Under the pieces are notes generated by a model. It saw nothing but the letters and a program-made list of their open reading frames with translations, had not been told where the DNA came from and ran no database searches. DNA of 64,000 bases, taken from positions 275,771,426-275,835,425 of the forward strand of contig CP136063.1 of NCBI GenBank assembly GCA_032622095.1, given 5' to 3'. Source of the DNA: Siphonodentalium dalli (Eukaryota > Mollusca > Scaphopoda > Gadilida > Siphonodentaliidae). A program made the translations under genes and the position numbers. Of this stretch, positions 1 to 13,200 are shown piece by piece. How positions within the stretch are numbered: position 1 is the stretch's first letter; each line of letters begins with the position of its first letter.

Positions 1-620
1 ATTTAAATTGACTTATAGTTGCTTTATTATGCTATTAAAGTATTTTTTATTTAAATTTTCTGTTAATTTTTGTAAATGTTTATTATAAATTGACAAATTT
101 TGCATGAAAAGGGTTTAAAATTGGACAAGTTATCCCACTCAAAATGTATGTTAACATATCCTCTTCAATTTAGTAATAGTATGGTATATAAGGGCATTCT
201 TCAGTTATACGAGATGCATCAGCTAGTAAAATTGAAAAAAAAATCTAAAGTTTTTGGCTTTATTTTGAGGATTGACACTAATTTTCAGGATGCCTCATAT
301 TGGAAAAATAAACAACTACTGCTCGATATAATCCATTTTTTATTTCAGTAAGGTCTATATTTTGATAAAATACTATAAGAAACGCTGTGTTTCACACATA
401 TACATATATATAGGAATCAGGGAGCTAAATGTGTTCTAGAGTCGGGGAGCGAGTACACCGTGGAACCCTAAAGGTGAAGGTAACTGAAGAATGACCTTCA
501 CCTGATACATGCGACACGTTGTTAAAGGATGACATCGCGTTTATTTGATTTGTACATAATATCTAAATAATTTAAACTGGTGAATGAATGGGGGAATGGA
601 TTTTTGTGAGCGGGAAATTT

Positions 621-860
621 ATTTAACTAGCTGCTGTAGTTCTGGATTTTTCCAGATCAAATTTGGCTGTGGGATAGCCCCGTCGTACACTTGGGGGTTT
701 ATTTTTAAAAGTAAACACATGACCTATGATTTTTCTTGCATTTTCGTGATCAACTGGTGTCAATCTAGCTGGGTAAACATCACTGGTATGTCCTGCAGGC
801 TTCAATTCAGTGAATTTGGCGGAAACGTTAACACTGTCGCCTATGGGAAACCATTTAGTT
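621..860 (-). other. Exon-like open stretch inside the satellite monomer (minus strand)
   Basis: On the minus strand of each monomer a frame is open for about 80 codons and ends at a TAA. Its composition looks protein-like (many Lys, Arg, Asp, Glu, Pro and Thr), with stretches such as GDSVNVSAKFTELKPAG and DHENARKIIGHVFTF. There is no upstream ATG; the frame could begin at an AG acceptor-like site in a TTTCCCATAG context near 845. In the terminal copy the only substitution (14354) is silent in this frame but changes Ser to Ala in the overlapping plus-strand frame. This could be a captured exon fragment amplified with the satellite, or chance. No family recognised. Confidence 0.25.
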
Positions 861-1068
861 CAGTGATTCCTATAGGAAAAATATGAATTTTACGAAATTT
901 CACGTCTCGCCATGATAAGTTGTTAATTCCATATTTTCTTATTTTCAAATGATAATGACCACATTTTGGACAGATTTAAAGAAGAAACGCATGGATTCGC
1001 CTGTAGATAGTAAAGAAAGTGATAAATCTGGGAATTTTGCATGGACATCAGGTACCATTAGGGGGTCA

Positions 1069-1223
1069 GGGGGGCTAAAGCCCCCCTCCCCAAAAATTTG
1101 AGTAGTGTTAGCCCCCCCCCCCCCCATTGGGAAAAGGTGGCAGTTAACCCAATTAAGATTTCCCGGCACCCAGTAGCCTTATCGGGGACCATAGTCCCAC
1201 CCCAAGTCCGGGGGGGGGGGGGG
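1069..1223. repeat. G/C structural module of the satellite monomer (hairpin, C14, G14)
   Basis: Within 155 bases each monomer has a perfect hairpin GGGGGGCT-AA-AGCCCCCC (1069-1086), a pure C14 run (1112-1125) and a pure G14 run (1210-1223) separated by 84 bases. The C and G runs are complementary and could form a 14-bp stem, or an i-motif and G-quadruplex on opposite strands. The module recurs in every full monomer and stands out from the AT-rich remainder. The C run is the only place where internal monomers differ in length. Coordinates are for the first monomer. Confidence 0.85.
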
Positions 1224-4200
1224 TGATGGCATCGCCAGTAGTGTTAATGTCGTGCAAAACTGTCATGGCAGGTTTGTTAAACAGACAGTATGCCCTGCCA
1301 TCTGGTCAAATTTCATGTCTGAGACTGTGGCTGATGTTGTATGATTATGTTTAGATATTTAAATTGACTTATAGTTGCTTTATTATGCTATTAAAGTATT
1401 TTTTATTTAAATTTTCTGTTAATTTTTGTAAATGTTTATTATAAATTGACAAATTTTGCATGAAAAGGGTTTAAAATTGGACAAGTTATCCCACTCAAAA
1501 TGTATGTTAACATATCCTCTTCAATTTAGTAATAGTATGGTATATAAGGGCATTCTTCAGTTATACGAGATGCATCAGCTAGTAAAATTGAAAAAAAAAT
1601 CTAAAGTTTTTGGCTTTATTTTGAGGATTGACACTAATTTTCAGGATGCCTCATATTGGAAAAATAAACAACTACTGCTCGATATAATCCATTTTTTATT
1701 TCAGTAAGGTCTATATTTTGATAAAATACTATAAGAAACGCTGTGTTTCACACATATACATATATATAGGAATCAGGGAGCTAAATGTGTTCTAGAGTCG
1801 GGGAGCGAGTACACCGTGGAACCCTAAAGGTGAAGGTAACTGAAGAATGACCTTCACCTGATACATGCGACACGTTGTTAAAGGATGACATCGCGTTTAT
1901 TTGATTTGTACATAATATCTAAATAATTTAAACTGGTGAATGAATGGGGGAATGGATTTTTGTGAGCGGGAAATTTATTTAACTAGCTGCTGTAGTTCTG
2001 GATTTTTCCAGATCAAATTTGGCTGTGGGATAGCCCCGTCGTACACTTGGGGGTTTATTTTTAAAAGTAAACACATGACCTATGATTTTTCTTGCATTTT
2101 CGTGATCAACTGGTGTCAATCTAGCTGGGTAAACATCACTGGTATGTCCTGCAGGCTTCAATTCAGTGAATTTGGCGGAAACGTTAACACTGTCGCCTAT
2201 GGGAAACCATTTAGTTCAGTGATTCCTATAGGAAAAATATGAATTTTACGAAATTTCACGTCTCGCCATGATAAGTTGTTAATTCCATATTTTCTTATTT
2301 TCAAATGATAATGACCACATTTTGGACAGATTTAAAGAAGAAACGCATGGATTCGCCTGTAGATAGTAAAGAAAGTGATAAATCTGGGAATTTTGCATGG
2401 ACATCAGGTACCATTAGGGGGTCAGGGGGGCTAAAGCCCCCCTCCCCAAAAATTTGAGTAGTGTTAGCCCCCCCCCCCCCCATTGGGAAAAGGTGGCAGT
2501 TAACCCAATTAAGATTTCCCGGCACCCAGTAGCCTTATCGGGGACCATAGTCCCACCCCAAGTCCGGGGGGGGGGGGGGTGATGGCATCGCCAGTAGTGT
2601 TAATGTCGTGCAAAACTGTCATGGCAGGTTTGTTAAACAGACAGTATGCCCTGCCATCTGGTCAAATTTCATGTCTGAGACTGTGGCTGATGTTGTATGA
2701 TTATGTTTAGATATTTAAATTGACTTATAGTTGCTTTATTATGCTATTAAAGTATTTTTTATTTAAATTTTCTGTTAATTTTTGTAAATGTTTATTATAA
2801 ATTGACAAATTTTGCATGAAAAGGGTTTAAAATTGGACAAGTTATCCCACTCAAAATGTATGTTAACATATCCTCTTCAATTTAGTAATAGTATGGTATA
2901 TAAGGGCATTCTTCAGTTATACGAGATGCATCAGCTAGTAAAATTGAAAAAAAAATCTAAAGTTTTTGGCTTTATTTTGAGGATTGACACTAATTTTCAG
3001 GATGCCTCATATTGGAAAAATAAACAACTACTGCTCGATATAATCCATTTTTTATTTCAGTAAGGTCTATATTTTGATAAAATACTATAAGAAACGCTGT
3101 GTTTCACACATATACATATATATAGGAATCAGGGAGCTAAATGTGTTCTAGAGTCGGGGAGCGAGTACACCGTGGAACCCTAAAGGTGAAGGTAACTGAA
3201 GAATGACCTTCACCTGATACATGCGACACGTTGTTAAAGGATGACATCGCGTTTATTTGATTTGTACATAATATCTAAATAATTTAAACTGGTGAATGAA
3301 TGGGGGAATGGATTTTTGTGAGCGGGAAATTTATTTAACTAGCTGCTGTAGTTCTGGATTTTTCCAGATCAAATTTGGCTGTGGGATAGCCCCGTCGTAC
3401 ACTTGGGGGTTTATTTTTAAAAGTAAACACATGACCTATGATTTTTCTTGCATTTTCGTGATCAACTGGTGTCAATCTAGCTGGGTAAACATCACTGGTA
3501 TGTCCTGCAGGCTTCAATTCAGTGAATTTGGCGGAAACGTTAACACTGTCGCCTATGGGAAACCATTTAGTTCAGTGATTCCTATAGGAAAAATATGAAT
3601 TTTACGAAATTTCACGTCTCGCCATGATAAGTTGTTAATTCCATATTTTCTTATTTTCAAATGATAATGACCACATTTTGGACAGATTTAAAGAAGAAAC
3701 GCATGGATTCGCCTGTAGATAGTAAAGAAAGTGATAAATCTGGGAATTTTGCATGGACATCAGGTACCATTAGGGGGTCAGGGGGGCTAAAGCCCCCCTC
3801 CCCAAAAATTTGAGTAGTGTTAGCCCCCCCCCCCCCCATTGGGAAAAGGTGGCAGTTAACCCAATTAAGATTTCCCGGCACCCAGTAGCCTTATCGGGGA
3901 CCATAGTCCCACCCCAAGTCCGGGGGGGGGGGGGGTGATGGCATCGCCAGTAGTGTTAATGTCGTGCAAAACTGTCATGGCAGGTTTGTTAAACAGACAG
4001 TATGCCCTGCCATCTGGTCAAATTTCATGTCTGAGACTGTGGCTGATGTTGTATGATTATGTTTAGATATTTAAATTGACTTATAGTTGCTTTATTATGC
4101 TATTAAAGTATTTTTTATTTAAATTTTCTGTTAATTTTTGTAAATGTTTATTATAAATTGACAAATTTTGCATGAAAAGGGTTTAAAATTGGACAAGTTA

Positions 4201-7200
4201 TCCCACTCAAAATGTATGTTAACATATCCTCTTCAATTTAGTAATAGTATGGTATATAAGGGCATTCTTCAGTTATACGAGATGCATCAGCTAGTAAAAT
4301 TGAAAAAAAAATCTAAAGTTTTTGGCTTTATTTTGAGGATTGACACTAATTTTCAGGATGCCTCATATTGGAAAAATAAACAACTACTGCTCGATATAAT
4401 CCATTTTTTATTTCAGTAAGGTCTATATTTTGATAAAATACTATAAGAAACGCTGTGTTTCACACATATACATATATATAGGAATCAGGGAGCTAAATGT
4501 GTTCTAGAGTCGGGGAGCGAGTACACCGTGGAACCCTAAAGGTGAAGGTAACTGAAGAATGACCTTCACCTGATACATGCGACACGTTGTTAAAGGATGA
4601 CATCGCGTTTATTTGATTTGTACATAATATCTAAATAATTTAAACTGGTGAATGAATGGGGGAATGGATTTTTGTGAGCGGGAAATTTATTTAACTAGCT
4701 GCTGTAGTTCTGGATTTTTCCAGATCAAATTTGGCTGTGGGATAGCCCCGTCGTACACTTGGGGGTTTATTTTTAAAAGTAAACACATGACCTATGATTT
4801 TTCTTGCATTTTCGTGATCAACTGGTGTCAATCTAGCTGGGTAAACATCACTGGTATGTCCTGCAGGCTTCAATTCAGTGAATTTGGCGGAAACGTTAAC
4901 ACTGTCGCCTATGGGAAACCATTTAGTTCAGTGATTCCTATAGGAAAAATATGAATTTTACGAAATTTCACGTCTCGCCATGATAAGTTGTTAATTCCAT
5001 ATTTTCTTATTTTCAAATGATAATGACCACATTTTGGACAGATTTAAAGAAGAAACGCATGGATTCGCCTGTAGATAGTAAAGAAAGTGATAAATCTGGG
5101 AATTTTGCATGGACATCAGGTACCATTAGGGGGTCAGGGGGGCTAAAGCCCCCCTCCCCAAAAATTTGAGTAGTGTTAGCCCCCCCCCCCCCCATTGGGA
5201 AAAGGTGGCAGTTAACCCAATTAAGATTTCCCGGCACCCAGTAGCCTTATCGGGGACCATAGTCCCACCCCAAGTCCGGGGGGGGGGGGGGTGATGGCAT
5301 CGCCAGTAGTGTTAATGTCGTGCAAAACTGTCATGGCAGGTTTGTTAAACAGACAGTATGCCCTGCCATCTGGTCAAATTTCATGTCTGAGACTGTGGCT
5401 GATGTTGTATGATTATGTTTAGATATTTAAATTGACTTATAGTTGCTTTATTATGCTATTAAAGTATTTTTTATTTAAATTTTCTGTTAATTTTTGTAAA
5501 TGTTTATTATAAATTGACAAATTTTGCATGAAAAGGGTTTAAAATTGGACAAGTTATCCCACTCAAAATGTATGTTAACATATCCTCTTCAATTTAGTAA
5601 TAGTATGGTATATAAGGGCATTCTTCAGTTATACGAGATGCATCAGCTAGTAAAATTGAAAAAAAAATCTAAAGTTTTTGGCTTTATTTTGAGGATTGAC
5701 ACTAATTTTCAGGATGCCTCATATTGGAAAAATAAACAACTACTGCTCGATATAATCCATTTTTTATTTCAGTAAGGTCTATATTTTGATAAAATACTAT
5801 AAGAAACGCTGTGTTTCACACATATACATATATATAGGAATCAGGGAGCTAAATGTGTTCTAGAGTCGGGGAGCGAGTACACCGTGGAACCCTAAAGGTG
5901 AAGGTAACTGAAGAATGACCTTCACCTGATACATGCGACACGTTGTTAAAGGATGACATCGCGTTTATTTGATTTGTACATAATATCTAAATAATTTAAA
6001 CTGGTGAATGAATGGGGGAATGGATTTTTGTGAGCGGGAAATTTATTTAACTAGCTGCTGTAGTTCTGGATTTTTCCAGATCAAATTTGGCTGTGGGATA
6101 GCCCCGTCGTACACTTGGGGGTTTATTTTTAAAAGTAAACACATGACCTATGATTTTTCTTGCATTTTCGTGATCAACTGGTGTCAATCTAGCTGGGTAA
6201 ACATCACTGGTATGTCCTGCAGGCTTCAATTCAGTGAATTTGGCGGAAACGTTAACACTGTCGCCTATGGGAAACCATTTAGTTCAGTGATTCCTATAGG
6301 AAAAATATGAATTTTACGAAATTTCACGTCTCGCCATGATAAGTTGTTAATTCCATATTTTCTTATTTTCAAATGATAATGACCACATTTTGGACAGATT
6401 TAAAGAAGAAACGCATGGATTCGCCTGTAGATAGTAAAGAAAGTGATAAATCTGGGAATTTTGCATGGACATCAGGTACCATTAGGGGGTCAGGGGGGCT
6501 AAAGCCCCCCTCCCCAAAAATTTGAGTAGTGTTAGCCCCCCCCCCCCCCATTGGGAAAAGGTGGCAGTTAACCCAATTAAGATTTCCCGGCACCCAGTAG
6601 CCTTATCGGGGACCATAGTCCCACCCCAAGTCCGGGGGGGGGGGGGGTGATGGCATCGCCAGTAGTGTTAATGTCGTGCAAAACTGTCATGGCAGGTTTG
6701 TTAAACAGACAGTATGCCCTGCCATCTGGTCAAATTTCATGTCTGAGACTGTGGCTGATGTTGTATGATTATGTTTAGATATTTAAATTGACTTATAGTT
6801 GCTTTATTATGCTATTAAAGTATTTTTTATTTAAATTTTCTGTTAATTTTTGTAAATGTTTATTATAAATTGACAAATTTTGCATGAAAAGGGTTTAAAA
6901 TTGGACAAGTTATCCCACTCAAAATGTATGTTAACATATCCTCTTCAATTTAGTAATAGTATGGTATATAAGGGCATTCTTCAGTTATACGAGATGCATC
7001 AGCTAGTAAAATTGAAAAAAAAATCTAAAGTTTTTGGCTTTATTTTGAGGATTGACACTAATTTTCAGGATGCCTCATATTGGAAAAATAAACAACTACT
7101 GCTCGATATAATCCATTTTTTATTTCAGTAAGGTCTATATTTTGATAAAATACTATAAGAAACGCTGTGTTTCACACATATACATATATATAGGAATCAG

Positions 7201-10200
7201 GGAGCTAAATGTGTTCTAGAGTCGGGGAGCGAGTACACCGTGGAACCCTAAAGGTGAAGGTAACTGAAGAATGACCTTCACCTGATACATGCGACACGTT
7301 GTTAAAGGATGACATCGCGTTTATTTGATTTGTACATAATATCTAAATAATTTAAACTGGTGAATGAATGGGGGAATGGATTTTTGTGAGCGGGAAATTT
7401 ATTTAACTAGCTGCTGTAGTTCTGGATTTTTCCAGATCAAATTTGGCTGTGGGATAGCCCCGTCGTACACTTGGGGGTTTATTTTTAAAAGTAAACACAT
7501 GACCTATGATTTTTCTTGCATTTTCGTGATCAACTGGTGTCAATCTAGCTGGGTAAACATCACTGGTATGTCCTGCAGGCTTCAATTCAGTGAATTTGGC
7601 GGAAACGTTAACACTGTCGCCTATGGGAAACCATTTAGTTCAGTGATTCCTATAGGAAAAATATGAATTTTACGAAATTTCACGTCTCGCCATGATAAGT
7701 TGTTAATTCCATATTTTCTTATTTTCAAATGATAATGACCACATTTTGGACAGATTTAAAGAAGAAACGCATGGATTCGCCTGTAGATAGTAAAGAAAGT
7801 GATAAATCTGGGAATTTTGCATGGACATCAGGTACCATTAGGGGGTCAGGGGGGCTAAAGCCCCCCTCCCCAAAAATTTGAGTAGTGTTAGCCCCCCCCC
7901 CCCCCATTGGGAAAAGGTGGCAGTTAACCCAATTAAGATTTCCCGGCACCCAGTAGCCTTATCGGGGACCATAGTCCCACCCCAAGTCCGGGGGGGGGGG
8001 GGGTGATGGCATCGCCAGTAGTGTTAATGTCGTGCAAAACTGTCATGGCAGGTTTGTTAAACAGACAGTATGCCCTGCCATCTGGTCAAATTTCATGTCT
8101 GAGACTGTGGCTGATGTTGTATGATTATGTTTAGATATTTAAATTGACTTATAGTTGCTTTATTATGCTATTAAAGTATTTTTTATTTAAATTTTCTGTT
8201 AATTTTTGTAAATGTTTATTATAAATTGACAAATTTTGCATGAAAAGGGTTTAAAATTGGACAAGTTATCCCACTCAAAATGTATGTTAACATATCCTCT
8301 TCAATTTAGTAATAGTATGGTATATAAGGGCATTCTTCAGTTATACGAGATGCATCAGCTAGTAAAATTGAAAAAAAAATCTAAAGTTTTTGGCTTTATT
8401 TTGAGGATTGACACTAATTTTCAGGATGCCTCATATTGGAAAAATAAACAACTACTGCTCGATATAATCCATTTTTTATTTCAGTAAGGTCTATATTTTG
8501 ATAAAATACTATAAGAAACGCTGTGTTTCACACATATACATATATATAGGAATCAGGGAGCTAAATGTGTTCTAGAGTCGGGGAGCGAGTACACCGTGGA
8601 ACCCTAAAGGTGAAGGTAACTGAAGAATGACCTTCACCTGATACATGCGACACGTTGTTAAAGGATGACATCGCGTTTATTTGATTTGTACATAATATCT
8701 AAATAATTTAAACTGGTGAATGAATGGGGGAATGGATTTTTGTGAGCGGGAAATTTATTTAACTAGCTGCTGTAGTTCTGGATTTTTCCAGATCAAATTT
8801 GGCTGTGGGATAGCCCCGTCGTACACTTGGGGGTTTATTTTTAAAAGTAAACACATGACCTATGATTTTTCTTGCATTTTCGTGATCAACTGGTGTCAAT
8901 CTAGCTGGGTAAACATCACTGGTATGTCCTGCAGGCTTCAATTCAGTGAATTTGGCGGAAACGTTAACACTGTCGCCTATGGGAAACCATTTAGTTCAGT
9001 GATTCCTATAGGAAAAATATGAATTTTACGAAATTTCACGTCTCGCCATGATAAGTTGTTAATTCCATATTTTCTTATTTTCAAATGATAATGACCACAT
9101 TTTGGACAGATTTAAAGAAGAAACGCATGGATTCGCCTGTAGATAGTAAAGAAAGTGATAAATCTGGGAATTTTGCATGGACATCAGGTACCATTAGGGG
9201 GTCAGGGGGGCTAAAGCCCCCCTCCCCAAAAATTTGAGTAGTGTTAGCCCCCCCCCCCCCCCATTGGGAAAAGGTGGCAGTTAACCCAATTAAGATTTCC
9301 CGGCACCCAGTAGCCTTATCGGGGACCATAGTCCCACCCCAAGTCCGGGGGGGGGGGGGGTGATGGCATCGCCAGTAGTGTTAATGTCGTGCAAAACTGT
9401 CATGGCAGGTTTGTTAAACAGACAGTATGCCCTGCCATCTGGTCAAATTTCATGTCTGAGACTGTGGCTGATGTTGTATGATTATGTTTAGATATTTAAA
9501 TTGACTTATAGTTGCTTTATTATGCTATTAAAGTATTTTTTATTTAAATTTTCTGTTAATTTTTGTAAATGTTTATTATAAATTGACAAATTTTGCATGA
9601 AAAGGGTTTAAAATTGGACAAGTTATCCCACTCAAAATGTATGTTAACATATCCTCTTCAATTTAGTAATAGTATGGTATATAAGGGCATTCTTCAGTTA
9701 TACGAGATGCATCAGCTAGTAAAATTGAAAAAAAAATCTAAAGTTTTTGGCTTTATTTTGAGGATTGACACTAATTTTCAGGATGCCTCATATTGGAAAA
9801 ATAAACAACTACTGCTCGATATAATCCATTTTTTATTTCAGTAAGGTCTATATTTTGATAAAATACTATAAGAAACGCTGTGTTTCACACATATACATAT
9901 ATATAGGAATCAGGGAGCTAAATGTGTTCTAGAGTCGGGGAGCGAGTACACCGTGGAACCCTAAAGGTGAAGGTAACTGAAGAATGACCTTCACCTGATA
10001 CATGCGACACGTTGTTAAAGGATGACATCGCGTTTATTTGATTTGTACATAATATCTAAATAATTTAAACTGGTGAATGAATGGGGGAATGGATTTTTGT
10101 GAGCGGGAAATTTATTTAACTAGCTGCTGTAGTTCTGGATTTTTCCAGATCAAATTTGGCTGTGGGATAGCCCCGTCGTACACTTGGGGGTTTATTTTTA

Positions 10201-13200
10201 AAAGTAAACACATGACCTATGATTTTTCTTGCATTTTCGTGATCAACTGGTGTCAATCTAGCTGGGTAAACATCACTGGTATGTCCTGCAGGCTTCAATT
10301 CAGTGAATTTGGCGGAAACGTTAACACTGTCGCCTATGGGAAACCATTTAGTTCAGTGATTCCTATAGGAAAAATATGAATTTTACGAAATTTCACGTCT
10401 CGCCATGATAAGTTGTTAATTCCATATTTTCTTATTTTCAAATGATAATGACCACATTTTGGACAGATTTAAAGAAGAAACGCATGGATTCGCCTGTAGA
10501 TAGTAAAGAAAGTGATAAATCTGGGAATTTTGCATGGACATCAGGTACCATTAGGGGGTCAGGGGGGCTAAAGCCCCCCTCCCCAAAAATTTGAGTAGTG
10601 TTAGCCCCCCCCCCCCCCCATTGGGAAAAGGTGGCAGTTAACCCAATTAAGATTTCCCGGCACCCAGTAGCCTTATCGGGGACCATAGTCCCACCCCAAG
10701 TCCGGGGGGGGGGGGGGTGATGGCATCGCCAGTAGTGTTAATGTCGTGCAAAACTGTCATGGCAGGTTTGTTAAACAGACAGTATGCCCTGCCATCTGGT
10801 CAAATTTCATGTCTGAGACTGTGGCTGATGTTGTATGATTATGTTTAGATATTTAAATTGACTTATAGTTGCTTTATTATGCTATTAAAGTATTTTTTAT
10901 TTAAATTTTCTGTTAATTTTTGTAAATGTTTATTATAAATTGACAAATTTTGCATGAAAAGGGTTTAAAATTGGACAAGTTATCCCACTCAAAATGTATG
11001 TTAACATATCCTCTTCAATTTAGTAATAGTATGGTATATAAGGGCATTCTTCAGTTATACGAGATGCATCAGCTAGTAAAATTGAAAAAAAAATCTAAAG
11101 TTTTTGGCTTTATTTTGAGGATTGACACTAATTTTCAGGATGCCTCATATTGGAAAAATAAACAACTACTGCTCGATATAATCCATTTTTTATTTCAGTA
11201 AGGTCTATATTTTGATAAAATACTATAAGAAACGCTGTGTTTCACACATATACATATATATAGGAATCAGGGAGCTAAATGTGTTCTAGAGTCGGGGAGC
11301 GAGTACACCGTGGAACCCTAAAGGTGAAGGTAACTGAAGAATGACCTTCACCTGATACATGCGACACGTTGTTAAAGGATGACATCGCGTTTATTTGATT
11401 TGTACATAATATCTAAATAATTTAAACTGGTGAATGAATGGGGGAATGGATTTTTGTGAGCGGGAAATTTATTTAACTAGCTGCTGTAGTTCTGGATTTT
11501 TCCAGATCAAATTTGGCTGTGGGATAGCCCCGTCGTACACTTGGGGGTTTATTTTTAAAAGTAAACACATGACCTATGATTTTTCTTGCATTTTCGTGAT
11601 CAACTGGTGTCAATCTAGCTGGGTAAACATCACTGGTATGTCCTGCAGGCTTCAATTCAGTGAATTTGGCGGAAACGTTAACACTGTCGCCTATGGGAAA
11701 CCATTTAGTTCAGTGATTCCTATAGGAAAAATATGAATTTTACGAAATTTCACGTCTCGCCATGATAAGTTGTTAATTCCATATTTTCTTATTTTCAAAT
11801 GATAATGACCACATTTTGGACAGATTTAAAGAAGAAACGCATGGATTCGCCTGTAGATAGTAAAGAAAGTGATAAATCTGGGAATTTTGCATGGACATCA
11901 GGTACCATTAGGGGGTCAGGGGGGCTAAAGCCCCCCTCCCCAAAAATTTGAGTAGTGTTAGCCCCCCCCCCCCCCCATTGGGAAAAGGTGGCAGTTAACC
12001 CAATTAAGATTTCCCGGCACCCAGTAGCCTTATCGGGGACCATAGTCCCACCCCAAGTCCGGGGGGGGGGGGGGTGATGGCATCGCCAGTAGTGTTAATG
12101 TCGTGCAAAACTGTCATGGCAGGTTTGTTAAACAGACAGTATGCCCTGCCATCTGGTCAAATTTCATGTCTGAGACTGTGGCTGATGTTGTATGATTATG
12201 TTTAGATATTTAAATTGACTTATAGTTGCTTTATTATGCTATTAAAGTATTTTTTATTTAAATTTTCTGTTAATTTTTGTAAATGTTTATTATAAATTGA
12301 CAAATTTTGCATGAAAAGGGTTTAAAATTGGACAAGTTATCCCACTCAAAATGTATGTTAACATATCCTCTTCAATTTAGTAATAGTATGGTATATAAGG
12401 GCATTCTTCAGTTATACGAGATGCATCAGCTAGTAAAATTGAAAAAAAAATCTAAAGTTTTTGGCTTTATTTTGAGGATTGACACTAATTTTCAGGATGC
12501 CTCATATTGGAAAAATAAACAACTACTGCTCGATATAATCCATTTTTTATTTCAGTAAGGTCTATATTTTGATAAAATACTATAAGAAACGCTGTGTTTC
12601 ACACATATACATATATATAGGAATCAGGGAGCTAAATGTGTTCTAGAGTCGGGGAGCGAGTACACCGTGGAACCCTAAAGGTGAAGGTAACTGAAGAATG
12701 ACCTTCACCTGATACATGCGACACGTTGTTAAAGGATGACATCGCGTTTATTTGATTTGTACATAATATCTAAATAATTTAAACTGGTGAATGAATGGGG
12801 GAATGGATTTTTGTGAGCGGGAAATTTATTTAACTAGCTGCTGTAGTTCTGGATTTTTCCAGATCAAATTTGGCTGTGGGATAGCCCCGTCGTACACTTG
12901 GGGGTTTATTTTTAAAAGTAAACACATGACCTATGATTTTTCTTGCATTTTCGTGATCAACTGGTGTCAATCTAGCTGGGTAAACATCACTGGTATGTCC
13001 TGCAGGCTTCAATTCAGTGAATTTGGCGGAAACGTTAACACTGTCGCCTATGGGAAACCATTTAGTTCAGTGATTCCTATAGGAAAAATATGAATTTTAC
13101 GAAATTTCACGTCTCGCCATGATAAGTTGTTAATTCCATATTTTCTTATTTTCAAATGATAATGACCACATTTTGGACAGATTTAAAGAAGAAACGCATG

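Noticed and set aside
584-886. 100-codon plus-strand frame repeated in each satellite monomer
   Set aside because: Composition is not protein-like, it overlaps a more plausible minus-strand frame, and the terminal copy's substitution is non-synonymous here. It appears many times only because the monomer is repeated.
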